Assembly (NCBI GenBank): GCA_007844125.1 | Contig: CM017558.1 | Coordinates: forward strand, 48,184,164-48,248,163 | DNA length: 64,000 bases | Direction of reading: 5' to 3' | Source: Sinonovacula constricta | Taxonomy: Eukaryota > Mollusca > Bivalvia > Cardiida > Solecurtidae | Shown here: positions 1 through 13,832 of the stretch, piece after piece | How the letters are laid out: each line of letters begins with the position of its first letter | Numbering within the stretch: the stretch's first letter is position 1 | Translations under genes and position numbers: made by a program | Notes under the pieces: model-generated | Databases searched by the model: none | What the model saw: only the letters and a program-made list of their open reading frames with translations | What the model was told of the DNA's origin: nothing

Positions 1-453
1 CTTGATGGATATAAAAACATCTTGACAACAGGAATTAACCCCAATTCCATTAGCAGTGGGGCTTCGAGAATTTCTTCAGATTATCTGTGAAACTTCTTCC
101 GCCATCTACTGTATGGGAAGAGTAACAATGCAGCCTCTTGTAGCGAGAGTCTTAAATAATATATGAAGGCACATTTTAGCCCAGTGAAATGGCTGCCAAG
201 CATGAAACTTGAAGACATGTAATATGGCTTTAATTTCTATTCAAAGAGAAAGATGCCATTCCAACCCACACTTACAACAGGAATGCCTGAAATCTTGGTG
301 AGATACATGTTTGGAGTGCTAACACATAGCCTACCACAACCCATTCTAAATATTAAGGTAATCGCCAATAACTTTATTCACAAGTAACAAGACATATTGT
401 TGTAGACTTAGGAGCAAATGTAGATACTGAGCATATAACTGTCAGAAGGAAAT
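1..453. other. AT-rich non-coding sequence
   Basis: No open frame of note, RNA gene or repeat array recognised. Confidence 0.6.
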
Positions 454-1014
454 GGCTGATCTGGATCTATGCTAATTGATTTGGCTAAAATGGATCTATG
501 CTAATTGCTTTGGCTAAAATGGATTTATGCTCATTGCTTTGGCTGAAATGGATCTATGTTAACTGCCTTACCTAATCTGGATCTATGTTAACTGCCTTGG
601 CTGATCTGGATCTATGTTAACTGCCTTGGCTGATCTGGCTCTATGCTAACTGCCTTGACTGATCTGGCTCTATGCTAACTGCTTTGGCTGATCTGGATCT
701 ATGCTAACTGCCTTGGCTGATCTGGATCTATGCTAACTGCTTTGGCTGATCTGGATCAATGCTTATTGCATTGGCTGATCTGGATCAATGCTTATTGCAT
801 TGGCTGATCTGGACCTATGTTAACTGCCTTGGCTGATCTGGATCTATGCTAACTGCCTTGGCTGATCTGGATCTATGCTAACTGCTTTGGCTGATCTGGA
901 TCTATGCTAACTGCCTTGGCTGATCTGGATCAATGCTTATTGCCTTAAGTGATCAGAATCTATGCTAATTGCTTTGGCTGATCTGGATCTATGCCTATTG
1001 CCTAAGTCTGATCA
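454..1014. repeat. 29-bp minisatellite, about 19 copies
   Basis: The monomer starts with GGCTGATCTGGATCTATG and continues CTAACTGCCTT. The period is 29 bp, with most copies differing at one to four sites and the outer copies most diverged. The core closely matches the dispersed GATC-rich family found elsewhere in the window (GGCTGATCTGGATCTACACT then ATTTGCCT), so the array probably arose by amplifying part of one such copy. Confidence 0.92.
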
Positions 1015-1162
1015 AAGCATTCTTCGCAGGCTGAAAGTTAATTTCCAGTCCTTTCTTTTCTTTGAAAACAGCTTATGGCAATTATGAAACTATCATTACA
1101 CCCTTGCAGCAAGATGAGCGCATTGATTATATCTCAGAATAAATTAAAATGATTTTGAAAAT

Positions 1163-1240
1163 CTGGCTGATCAAAATCTACACTGTTAGCATATGCTTGA
1201 TAACTTCATGCTTTGTAGTGAACGATGAGTGAATGATAGA
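1163..1240 (+). repeat. Dispersed GATC-rich repeat, diverged partial copy
   Basis: CTGGCTGATCAAAATCTACA followed by CTGTTAGC and, downstream, a GATAACTTCATG tail resembles the right half of the family seen at 10907 and elsewhere. It lies 150 bp beyond the 29-bp array, which shares the same core. Confidence 0.5.
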
Positions 1241-4200
1241 AACTCAAGAACTAATATATGTATAAAAAAGACACTGCAGCATTACAACACAAGGGCGTTG
1301 AGAAAAGTAATTGCTGAATATCAAATCACAATTTACAATGGGCAACATTGTAACAGTTACAATGGTTTAATGTCAGTTTAAACCCATTATATCTTATTTT
1401 AATTGCTCATTTATACTGAATTCATAGTTATCTGCCTTGACTTACATGTGACAATACCAGGACAGGTTGTTGAAAGATTCAGTAACTGTAGATCCAGAGC
1501 TGACAACTTCTAGAAGGAACTCAATAATCTGAATCTGGACTGCTTACTCAAATCAATATATAGATATGTAGGAAAAAAGAAATATCTTTAACAAAAGATA
1601 TGCGGTGTTGGTTAGACTTTGAACACTTGTACATTTTCTGAGAATATTTTACAATGTTTAAATGCCATTATTTACTCCAATAATAAGATCTCCACTTTTG
1701 TAAATCATAAAATGCACTTTGAATATATTTTAACCTACTTGTCTGCTTATTGTTTTCATAGATTAAAATTCAAACACATGGCTTTGTGAAAATGCACATT
1801 GTTTTTAAAACATCAATGCAAAAAAGAACAAGTAAAGTTTAATAAAAACTATACTTTATAAAATCTGACTAGACTTTATTAAATCACACAAATTTAGTGA
1901 GACAGTGGTGGCAGAATGACGGAAGCAGTCACTGCGGAGATGTTTGAATGCAGCCATCATAATATACTTGATAAATGTAGTCATCTGTGATATAGCAGCA
2001 GTTTTTTGCAAACAGTGTGTTTACAGGTGGTTGATTATGTGGTGTGTTCTTTGTTTAGATGAGTATAGGTAATTTCTACCAATGCATGCAGCTAAAATAC
2101 TCATCTGGTGTTGCCTCAACTTTGTAATATTGAGATTAAACAGCTACAACAAAAGTAAAAACTAAAATACAACAAACAAGACATGATGATTTAAGATTTG
2201 GGGTAAGTTTCATTGGAAAAGTTACATGATATAGATTGGGGCTAGGTGTTTCCTAATCAACGAGGGATTGGTACCATCATACACTGTTTGTTGTATATAC
2301 ACACCCTAATACAATGTTTGTTAATTATAATCATGCTTGAATTTCTTTTGCGAATTTATAGGCAAGTATTATTGTTCGAAGTCTCCAGGAAATAATATTA
2401 TGATTTTACAAAGGAATAATGCCATGTCATATAAATGTGGAACTTTTATGACCAAATCTTACATAACTTAAAATGATATCAATCAGCTGGTGACCTTGAA
2501 AAAACACATGATTTTTTAAGTGTCATATCTAGAAGAGCATTATTTTTAACGTTCAAAATGCTATCTAATTATCTTATTTATTCAACAATTTGCTGAAAGT
2601 ACTTTTACTAAAATTGTATGTAAATTTAAAGCAGTTAAAATAAAGAACACACATCCACTACATCAGAGCAAAACTATTTTGACATCAAAATTCATATTAA
2701 TTATACAAGAAAAACAAATTAAGTTTCCTGTAAATATAACTTGCCATAACTTATAAATGGGCTCCATGATAATTATAAAGGAATTCAAGGTCATGATAAA
2801 TCAAGTCTAGAATGACAGTGTACCCCTTCACATTGATTTTTAACTAACCATTACCATGTACTGAAATTCAAATATTTCCCATTAATTTTTCTCCTGTACC
2901 ATAATTATCCTATCAAATGGGCGTATAGTAACACAATGTAATGTTTCTGCAGTCCTGCTATGCAAGACATTGCGGAAGTGATGTAACATGAGTCAATTAT
3001 ATCGACAGAATTTAGCTCGCCTCTGAAACTGATAGGTTGACAGTTCGTCCTAAATTCTCATCCTTTGTCATTGTAACTATACATATTTGGGTTTGAGAGA
3101 AATGAGGAAATAAAATCACAGCGTTAATTATAGTGCTGATATTACATGTGTGTTGTATTTTATTTGTAGTTGCCAAACAATTTGTGATTTTGTTTAAGTA
3201 TGATATTAGATGAAAGAATGTTGCATGATAAAAATACTGTTTATGAGTAAAACAATTATATAAAATTGCTAACTATAGAAAAATTGTCTTTGCAAAAAAA
3301 GGAATTGAAAAAAATAAACTACAAATATAAAAAATAAACTGGACTTGGATCAATAGAAGACCAATGTGCTACGTCATAATCAAAACCCAATCAAATCTTA
3401 ATTAATTATTTATGTTCCATTAATATCCCACATTAGTCAAGTAGTAATTTATTGACAAAATGCATGACTCAAGAAACTTGTCTTATTAAATCAATTAATT
3501 AAGACATAGGCATCTGTTTGGGTAAAAAATGGTTCCAACAAAATTATAAAAGTGTCAGGTCAAGAATTTCTCTTTTCTGTCTTTTCTTGTTTCACAAAGT
3601 GTTTTTTTTTCCCATAAAACTTGGAAGTTTTAAATAGTTTCAAAATTTCACAAGAAAATTACACTGGAACAAACAGATTGTTTATTGCATTCTGATGGTT
3701 ATGACATCAATGGAAAAGTTTCTGCGCTTCTACGGAAACATTGCAGAACAACCCATGGGATATGTAAGATGCTTTCTAAGTAAACATTTTTTTTTTTTAT
3801 AAAATTAATAAAATTATTTCTATGCTATTGTTATTCTCCATATTGTGAACTTAAACTCAGTTTTGAAACTTGCACTTAACCCTGTGTCAAGGTTTTACAC
3901 AAAAACAGTAGAAAGGGATAAAATAATAATATATATTTTTTTAAAGTTATGGAAACAAATCAAAATATGCCCCCCAATCTATATACGTAATCTGTACATT
4001 TTTAATGACATTAATTAGATAGACTGCAACCATTATGTGGCAATTTAAATTCAAAACAGTAGTTTAGAATTTTTGTGGTTATATTAAAAGAATACAAAGA
4101 CATGCAAAGACATTAGATCTGTATATAACCATGTTTATTCAAACATATCAGAGATAGCAATATGACAGTAATTGTGTTAGAAAAGAAAAACAAACAACTG

Positions 4201-7200
4201 TTGAAATTAGTAGGAGTGTTGCACTTAAGAAGCCACTTTTTGTTCAGTTCCATTATCATTATAAGCAATTATATACCATTATCTAGTTAGGGAATTTTTT
4301 TTTAAAGTGGAAACAAAATAGCATGGAGCAATTAGTAGGTTGATGATTGCAATAAATAGGGTAATTTGTTCTGAAAATGTGCACAAATGTTTTAAAAGTC
4401 TCCTTTGAATGAATTGTAAAAGGTTAGAAGTGTAAGTTTGTCACCGGTGTAAAGACAACCAAGTTATGTGAACAATCACACAGAACTCTGTGGGTTAAAC
4501 CTCATGGAGACATGTACAATTACTGGTTTAGAGGCTTTATGATACATAATGTATAACTGAGACAAGTCAAACTGTTCACATTTTCAATCAGAAGCCCTCT
4601 ACTACTGTCATTCGTTCACTTAGCTTTTCTCAATAGCATTGTGTTCGAGTATGAGAATTTTATTGATAAAATGTTGACAATATAAATTAATATAACTTAT
4701 TATTAGTGTTATTATAAATGTTAATAATATGTTCAATAATAATAGAGAAAATTCACTTGTTTTAAACTAAATAATTATTGTTCTTCATTTAAAAGTTAAT
4801 AAACACTATAGAAAATAAGAAGGGGGTGCATTTTTCAATAAAATACCAGATAAATGCTATTTGTTTTGATAAAGCCAATGATACTTAAAAAGTTTTAGTT
4901 GTTCTTGAGACAATATGATCTAGTGAAACTTGATCTGCAAATTCTTAGAAATGTTTTTATTGTGCAAATAGCTATACAAATAGCTTGTAGAACATGCCAA
5001 ACTTCAGGGTTTGTATTTCTGCCTGCAGACTTTTATACGTCTCGGCTGGGTTATAAATAATTGCGATCAAGCTATAGGAAAATAAATCCTCAAGGCGCCT
5101 ACAATACTTCAAATCATAACTGTCGATTTCTGAGAAAACCATTTTGAATAGCACACAGTTTAAATTCTATAGATATTGTGGAATAAACTTGGATTGCATG
5201 AAGATATTTTGTTAACTCATAAGGATTTTTTGTAGGTTGATGGACTTGAGGTGTCTGAAGTAATTATATAACATTTTATATTTATTGATATGAGGTAGGA
5301 AATAAGATTTTCCAATTATAAATTATGGTTTTCTCAAAAATCTGCATCACTTTACAATTAATTAATTTTAGTGACACAATTAAAAATATGTGTACACAAA
5401 CAGGATGTAAAAGTAATATTTTACTTCATAACAACAATTAAAAACCACATACTATATTAACTAACAAAAAAAAAAGAGTCATTGCCCACAGAGAAATATG
5501 AAGTAAAATTGAATAGCTTACCTTTTCTGTGAAATAAATCCTTGTGCTTATGGTTCTGTAGTTTTGTCACTCAATCCTGGAATAAAGGTAGATACCAGGC
5601 GTCAGACACATAACACTAACACAATTATTCTCTCATATTCCTAAAGCACAACTTCATCTAGGTCACACTAGAAAATAATTTAGAAGTCTGCTTATAGGTC
5701 ACAAAATGATTCTGATTCTGGTTACCAAATCATTCTGAAGTTAAATTTCTTGAAGTCAACAATTGGGTATATACTTATATTAAACTTGTCATTAAACAAC
5801 AATTTACTGTTAAAATATAGCATTAAGACCCTTGCAGACTAAACCTTAAGAATATAACTACAACCCCACTAAGAGCAGTTTCCCTGGCAGGCTTTAAAAC
5901 TGTCTCTGCCCACTTCAGTCCTCAATGGAGGGTTCACCACTCTGATAAGTGAAGCCAATTAAGTCAAAACATGTCCTGTGTTTGATTTACCCAGAGTGAC
6001 ACTACCGATATTTTACATTCACAATTTACCTTGTTAAATCACAACTAACGATGACCTTCACAAGTGACAAATATTTTTCATATACAACTGACTACAGGTA
6101 TTTTACATCCACCATATTACTGAAGACATATTCACAGGGTAGTTCCACCTATTAAGTCTGCCCAAGAGCCTGTTTTCAGAATGACTAGGTGGTTGTATTT
6201 TTAACACAATGCTTTACAAACTACACTGACTAAAGAAGGAAGATGGCAGAAATGATGTGATGATGGGAGGTTTCATTTACACACCTGCTGAGGTCAGATT
6301 TCCCCTAATATGACCAAGCTCTCTGGCTTAAATCACATTCAAGCGAGCACACTGTGTTTGTTATCTCCTGGCACCCTAGCTGAACATCCTATGTCACAAC
6401 ATATACTGTATCAATTTAGGTTTTACTTTAGTGTTATGATACTTAAATAAATGAAGATATTTTGACTATCAAAAGTTGTGATCACTTTACAGAATATCAA
6501 AAATTTGTCACTTAAGTTACAGCTCGATGTTTGTTAAATAGTTAATTAATTAAATTTAAATTAGTCTTTTGTCTCTCTCATTCTCTTTAATATTTCAGCC
6601 TTAAAATATATTTTTCCTGGTAAAAAGTAGCTGAAAAGAGATATTGAGGATATAAAGTAGATGTCACCATTTGAAGTAAATGTTTAAATATCTACACAGT
6701 ATCATTATCATTCCAGAATCAGCAATAAACAAAGTCCCACACAACTCCTAATTAACTACCTCAGCATCCACTGCTGGTGATATTAATATTAAATCTGTAC
6801 ATAACACATTTATTAACAGTCCTGTACCACATGCTTGCACTACAATCATGTTTCAATACACTTATAGTACAACAATCCTATTAGCTCACTGTAATATTAC
6901 AACATTGAGGATTATCTGCTTTCTATAGAGCAACAATCTCAACATTACCAGCCTTACAACGTTGTGTAAGGTAGCTGTATGATCCTTCCATGTCCGTTAC
7001 TTTAATCCAACAAACAATAAACCAGCTGTCATCAACCATTTGGCAAGTATTATGCAAATTGTTTTAACATTGCCAGCAGAAATTATTACAGAATTCATCA
7101 ACTCTAATGATTTTTACCACTATTTGACAATCAGTTACAACCTGCCTCCAAGCAGGACTAACAGAAAAAGTCATAAGCGAAAGAAACATCACAAATGGAA

Positions 7201-7239
7201 GAAAAAATCACAAGAGATATTTTAAAACCAACAACTTGA
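1241..7239. other. AT-rich non-coding sequence without recognisable genes
   Basis: Long AT-rich stretch with homopolymer runs. Open frames are short (60 codons or less) and resemble no known protein. A more balanced patch at 2935-3075 has several CpG and could be regulatory. A 61-codon frame at 7040-7225 ends in a lysine-rich tail but has no other support. Confidence 0.6.
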
Positions 7240-7720
7240 TGTGACAAATCCACTGAGCTTGTGCCTCGTTCACCGCTCTCTGATCACAGTATGACAGTTG
7301 AGAGCATCATGGGTCTAGATCCATTCGCATTTATTTACTTGAAGCCCTGTGAACCTGCCTGTAAAACGCGGGAGGCTGGTATGAAGTGAGGAAGCAACAG
7401 AGCTTGTGAACGAACAAAAGCATGACATGAAGGAATCAATAGGCAAGTTTTATTCGCATTAATAGGGCTAAAGCAGTCAATACAACTCCAGAGGCCATTG
7501 ATGGGCCTCTATAGCAGAGAATTGTCGCAAACTATGGACATTGAAATGTTCCCAGTCAACAGTTTTGTAACAAAGTTGTCCCCACCCCTCAAACAAGCAG
7601 CAAGCTCTCTAAACAGATGAGTGGAAAAGGTAGATTTATATGAGCAACCCTCAGTCTATAGTCAATAATGACCTTATGGACAGTGGACAGATAGGATTCT
7701 CCTGGGCTGCCTACCATAAT
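7240..7720. other. Mixed-composition non-coding segment
   Basis: Less AT-rich than its surroundings, with few runs and several CpG, but no open frame longer than chance. It could be a conserved regulatory block; the sequence alone cannot show this. Confidence 0.35.
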
Positions 7721-10527
7721 TAGTGCTCAATAAAAGGAATTATTTTGTTTGGCAATTTATCCCATAATCTTATAATGTTGATATTTATTAATTGTCTCAC
7801 TGAGCTGATTCTAATGGGTCCATGCAAAATATGGTTGGAAAAAGAAATTTAAGTCTTAAGCACAAGAATGCTGGCCTACATCCCAAGCTGGAAATTTACC
7901 TGTACTATACTGCTCTAGTTATCATGTCAACTGATGCCCAGTAAACCAGTGAAAGTAATCCCGTAAGTAAGAATATAATTGCCATAATAGAGATTGACAT
8001 TTTAATGTCACAGACTTTTTTTTATTTTCAACCCTAATACTATATACTGTGAATAACCCATTCCAGTTCTTAGTAATTTAAGTTCTTATGAAGTCACTAT
8101 TTCATTGTTATCCTTTAAACTATTTCTCTTTTTCTTACAAGAATATCAGACACAAACTTATATAAAGTAGGTTTTGAAATAAAGGCTCATTTTTGTTATT
8201 AAATTATGTTTTGAAACTAAATACAAATAAAATTTAATATTTCAGCAATAAAAATATAAATTTTGATATATTAATTTATATTCTCCTTGTAATTTTATTG
8301 TACTTTGTAATAATTTAAAACAATATTTTATAATTCATTAAAATTTAGTATGATTTCACACCAATACACTTATCAATCATGTTACAATATACAATAATCA
8401 ATAATATTATTATTGTGCTTCTGAGGTACAATTAATATTAATGTATTTATCCCTCAATCACTTGTTTGTCATTAACTGAACATTTTATCAAAAACAAAGA
8501 ACTAACTCAAAACTAGTTGTCAAGATGGTGTAAAATCTAACATTTTACAAAATTTACTATTCAGTGAAAATTCTTTGAAACAATTTAAATTAAGTACATG
8601 AATCATCTTCGGAAACCTGTGAAGAGAATAACACCTGCATTTTCATCAGTAGAACCATACCATAAATATAGCAGATACATTTAGTTTAACAGCCATGATT
8701 CCCATACATCACAGAGGAGGATGAGAGGAGGCATCAACAGCATCATTATGCAAATCAGCTATCCAGCTACTGATAAACGAGACGTCCAATTCCCATAATG
8801 CAGTGTGGTGTATCCAGCAGGATGCTTATTGCGATGCATTAATGCATGCGTAAACAATATATGTACAAGGGTACTGCTGTAATACTCGTCAGAATTCTGT
8901 AAGAAGACACTGAGGACTGTAACGGGTCGCCAATCTATCAACCAAACTCTCTAGACCTCAACTCCACTATTGTAACTTACTTAATCAACTTCTTTCCATC
9001 TCCAAAACTTAATCAGTCCAGCAAACTGCCAATTCAAGTCTTCTGATAAATACTGTCATTTTTCCTCCAACCTACGATGACCACTTTCTGACCATTTTCT
9101 GATGTTTTCCTGTCCATGTCATTGTCCTTTTGCCCTCATTTTTATCCACTGAGACAATTTAAATGACTCAAAATAGACATATTTAGTGGTCATCACACTC
9201 TGATGAGGGTTCAACATGCAAACATGATCAGTGCTGGACCATTATATTAATTAAATTCAACAAACAAAATAGGGACAGGCAATTAAGGACAAAGAAATGA
9301 CAATGAACATTGCCTCGTCACTAATGATACAGAGAAAACAATTGTCCTAACATTGTCCTAACATTGTCCAAGACTGTCCCTGTGAATTGCTGGGTAAAAT
9401 ACTTTGCTGTAAATCATTATGCCAATGGTGATGGTATGATGGTATGGGAAAAACAGGAAGAGATGATTTTAAGCATACACCTAAAGCTACATCCAGATTT
9501 TACACAATTCACCTATGTTTTGCTTACTTTTGGTTTTAATATAAACCTTGCACTGACAAAATTATTTGCATTTTGTTGAAGTTCAGCTAGTATTGGCAGA
9601 GAACGACCAATTTTCCCAGCGACCATCGGAGAACAGTATGTCTTAAATTCTGTCCGAGACTCAAAACCATGTTGACTAGTCAACAGATCAATTCTAGGGG
9701 CTCCCCTATACATTGTCAGGTTGTATATGGGTGTCACATCCCTGGTAAAGGTCCATTTTGTGACTTACAGTTGTAACTCTTGAAGGAAGATATCAAGTAC
9801 ATTGCTTGGTTTGAATTGACAACTCATCACAAGCCTTCCTCACTTATGGGGTGGCCAGTTTGGGTGTTAGGCCTAAAACTATGAGGGAAATACTAAGTTA
9901 TGCCTTATACTGAAAAATAATGGGTTTTATTAAGATACTATTTGGCTATGATTTAAACTGTCAGATTTTATAGAAATTGATGACATGATTGGATCCTTTT
10001 GTTGAATGAATCATTTGTTGATACAATCTGGCATCTACTGGTAGTAATTGTTAAGCTTATTTTTGTTTGCTTTGAGATAACTTAGTTAATATGCATTTAT
10101 AATCTGGTGAGAAAAATTCCAACCAAGACGGCAGTAACAGCACTTAACAAACAACAACTGAAACCATTTACCAAATGAGTCCATATGATTTGCCACACGG
10201 TATTCCAGACAGAACTTTGTCAATGAATGAACTCTCTGCAATGTCCAAAAGACTTTCCTTAATGCCAATGATGCTAATAACTAATCCTGTCAATACCCTT
10301 AATTCAATTGACAAAGATAGAACAAAAGTAATGACAGGTCCTTCCTTGTACCATTTTCAAGTGGATATGCCTTAGGCCGAGTTAAGTCACAAACCAGGGA
10401 TTATATGTCAAGGCATTATGGGTGTTTTATTATGTTAAATGAACTGTCGTCACCATTAAATCCACGGAGAACCTCTGGTTTGGTCTTTTACAGACTGTGC
10501 CAACAATTTGTTGGCTTCCGTCATAAA
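7721..10527. other. AT-rich non-coding sequence
   Basis: Short open frames at 9364-9579 (71 codons) and 10175-10375 (66 codons) lack domain similarity or coding character. Nothing else recognised. Confidence 0.55.
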
Positions 10528-10541
10528 AGAGGGCGCTAGTG
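10528..10541 (+). promoter_or_regulatory. CTCF-like core motif
   Basis: AGAGGGCGCTAGTG matches the GC-rich core of the bilaterian CTCF motif (AGGGGGCGCTA type). It stands in a small CpG-containing island in AT-rich DNA. One motif match is weak evidence. Confidence 0.25.
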
Positions 10542-10906
10542 TTAACTTGCGGGGTCAAATGTCAGTGACGGAGGATAAACTGACAGACAGTCACATCTAA
10601 GGGATTTCCATGGCTTCCAAGTCTGTCAGTGACAGGAGTAAAATACTTGGGTTTATTGAGAAAACAGAGTTTTACACAGACATAAATGTCCAACATTAGT
10701 GTGCAGTAAAAAACACATAGGGAATCTATGATAGTCTCAACAGTGTTCATGGTGGGGGGCCAACAAGGTCAATTACGTGTAGGATTCCATTTTATGACAT
10801 TAAGCCTGAACATGCTACATTTGTGAGTCTCTTGCTTTCTTGGTTCTTGGTTTACAAATAAATGTTTTTGTAATTACTCATTGTTTCAGACCCAGTCCCA
10901 AATACT

Positions 10907-11030
10907 GCAGATCCTGATCGGACAGCTCTTAGCACAGTTTCAAGCTAGAGTTGGTTTATCTAGATCTACACTATTTACCTAAGCCTAATCAACTTGTGCT
11001 CAGCTGGCTACAAGTTCAGAATGAGATGTT
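10907..11030 (+). repeat. Dispersed GATC-rich hairpin repeat, copy
   Basis: Starts GCAGATCCTGATCGGACAGC; the right half has CTAGATCTACACTATTTACC then TAAGCCTAATCAACTTGTGC. The left GATCCTGATC and right GATCTAGATC-like parts are imperfectly complementary, so the unit can fold as a hairpin. Non-coding; probably a non-autonomous transposable element or SINE-like family. Confidence 0.7.
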
Positions 11031-13527
11031 TTCTTACAAAGCTCCTTTAATTAAGTTCTAAAATGTCTTCAGTGGCATGACAATTAAAGTTTATAGAATA
11101 GTAAAGTGTTTTGTGCTCATAATGACATTTGCATTTTATGATTAGTCATACCATTAAGCACATCTCAGATAAGATGATGCATGTTGAAGGATATCTTTCA
11201 TTCATACAATTTAATTACAGTATTGTTTAAGTATAAAATATTTGTTTTATTTTTGCACATGCTCTGCAATGATCAAACTTTTTTTTTCAAGATTTATGCC
11301 AATTTTAAATTTCAAAAATCCATGCAAAGACATGTTTCTGAATATTTATTGCAATAAAACATGCATTTGCATATCTCCCACTGAAATAATTTATTGTCTA
11401 CACTGCTAATGATCCTTCAGTGCCAAATTCTGGTGGTGATGTCTAAGATTTTGTGTTTATTTTGGAGCACTATTAATAATAGTGGAAGCAGGAGAATCAC
11501 TATTTTGAAATTCAATGTGGAATTAATTTTAAATTAAATATGTTTAGTTCAAGTAGACTAAGAAAGCAAAAAAGCCTAAAATAAATGGCTGTACAGAAAC
11601 ATAGAGGCTTAAGAAGAATCCAACAAAAATAATCCAAGTGATGCTGATCTCAATAAAACTATGGACATAGTGACTTTCATCTACACAAGTTAAACAGCAA
11701 CAAGGCAACAAACATAGTCTTCCACAACAAAGTAGTCCCATCTAAGAAGTCTAGATGGCTGCAGTGTGCTGAGTCTGTGCAAGAAAGTAGTGCCGTAAAC
11801 TGTAATGTCTGCAAAAGCTAGACCCTTATCTTCCATCACAATAAATACTGGATGACCTCTGGTATAAGGAGAAAAATAAAATAGTTTTATTTATGATATT
11901 TATAGAAGGCCTTGCCATGGTTTCTTAAACATATTTTAATTTACATGTGAAGAAAAAGAGCAAAACTAATGAGCTTTACAAAATAAAATAAATACATGTA
12001 TTACTAAAAAAGATAAACTTACTCTAAAAAGGAAAACTGTCGAGAATATATCTGAATAAGGTTAGTGGAAATGGTCTCTACCTGGGAGCATTTTGGTGCC
12101 ATGTTCTGAATTCATCAGGGTGTCAGGCCCATCCAAATGTTTCCTAAAAATTATCATTCTATATTTTGTTAATAACCCACACTTATTCAATGTCGTCTAC
12201 ATGACGAGGTACCCGGACAAACTGCTCGAAACTAAGTAGCAAAATTGTTTAGATCCTGATCAGACAGAACCCGACCAGAGCTGATGATCAGGATCTACAG
12301 TTTTTGAATAAGCCTAATAAATTTTTGCTTTGTTGGTTACGAGTTAATCAACACAGTCGCCAGGATGAACCAATGAATAAATGATGGTGTAATTTCGATC
12401 AACAGCAAGAGCCAAATTCACTTTACTAATTATCTATTTAAGATCTGGATCATTATTTGAGCCATCAAAAGTCTCAAGTTTCAATTACACATCTCAACTT
12501 TTGATCCAAGCAAATGGATTTTGAGTCCTTGGTCTGCTGAACAAATCTAACAAAAATTAACTGTTTGTCCCATTTGTAGGCATTTTCATTAAGGTCCCAG
12601 TCCAGATTGGCCACATCACCTTAACACTGACTTGGAGCCGATTTTTCTCTACCCTCGGGAATGCAGTCATGCATGTCTATTGAGAATGATGATGAATAAA
12701 CAACAAAGGAAATGAGTTAAGACTTATAAGGTAAAGAAAAGGGTCCGTACACGATCCCTGTTCTGGTTTGGGTTACAAATAAATAATTCATCTTCATGGT
12801 ACATTCATTAAGCTTGATTGCATTGTTTTTTATTAACTTCAGATGTCAGTTGAAGGCCGTGGTGTGATATTTGAGTCACTCTGGCTACGATTATACCCAA
12901 GATACTGTATTTTATGGTAATTTCTTCTTGTATTTACACTTTTGTTTATAAGCTTCAGTGGGCCTTACTTTGACTCGCCTTCATAAAAATTCTCCTGGAG
13001 TCCCAATAAAACATTTCTCTTGTTTGATTGGCCATAAAATTTGTTCAGTATCATGCCTCCGAATTTGACAAGAAAAATGCCAAGCTGCCCAAAATGATGA
13101 AATTGAACGAGACAGGAGATTTAGTTTTCATTAAAAACAACAGGAATGCAGCTATAAAGGTTGCTTGCAGAAAATAAAGTTGGTTGGATCAAATACATTA
13201 CTGCTATCTCGAACACTTGAGATCACCTCAAGCACTAAATATTTACAGTTCACACACACAATCAAATTTTCTCAATATATTTTCAAGTTGTGCGATCTAA
13301 CATTTTTTTTCCCCCAATTTTAGCAATGTCTCCCAAAGCCATGAATTATGACTGTTTTACGACTCAAATATCTTTGGTGCATATAAAGACAGTCGAATAA
13401 ACAATTGCAGCATGAGTCAATATTGGGATATGTTTGAATAAATAGCACATTTTTGTGAAGCTAATCTTGCAAGGGTGTATGGCAGAATTTAGGAAGAGGA
13501 CATTTATTATATCTGTCCTGCAATAGC
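11031..13527. other. Non-coding sequence around the 12252 repeat copy
   Basis: AT-rich; apart from the dispersed repeat at 12252-12350 no gene is recognised. A 65-codon minus-strand frame at 11544-11741 is hydrophobic but unsupported. Confidence 0.5.
12252..12350 (+). repeat. Dispersed GATC-rich hairpin repeat, copy
   Basis: GATCCTGATCAGACAGAACC, then GATGATCAGGATCTACAG and AATAAGCCTAATAAATTTTTGC. Same order of blocks as the copy at 10907. The inverted parts TGATCAG and CTGATGATCAGGATC make a clear potential hairpin. Confidence 0.7.
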
Positions 13528-13832
13528 ATTCAAATCCAACTGGTGCCTTGCTTGTGTTTCTAAATCCAACTGGTGCCCTGCATGTCTTTTCAAAACAAAC
13601 TGGTGCCCTGTTTGTGTTTCTAAATCCAACTTGTACCCTGCTTGTGTTTCTAAATCCAAATGGTACCCTGCTAGTGTTTCTAAATCCAACTGGTGCCCTG
13701 CTCTGTTTCTAAATCCAACTGGTACTCTGCTTGTGTTTCTAAATCCAACTGGTACCCTGCTTGTTTTTCTAAATCCAACTGGTGCCCTGCTTGTGTTTCC
13801 CAATCCAATTGGTGCCCTGCTTGTGTTTCCAG
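13528..13832. repeat. 30-bp minisatellite, 10 copies, open on both strands
   Basis: The monomer holds AAATCCAACTGGTGCCCTGC followed by TTGTGTTTCT. One copy is 29 bp. Because 30 is a multiple of three, it makes a 98-codon minus-strand frame (13507-13803; ten-residue unit TSRVPVGFRN) and a 72-codon plus-strand frame. The single 29-bp copy switches the peptide unit midway, which argues against selection for protein. I treat it as non-coding. Confidence 0.9.

Noticed and set aside
454..1014. CRISPR-like array (29-bp repeat)
   Set aside because: Units are contiguous, with no unique spacers between repeats; it is a minisatellite in a eukaryotic genome.
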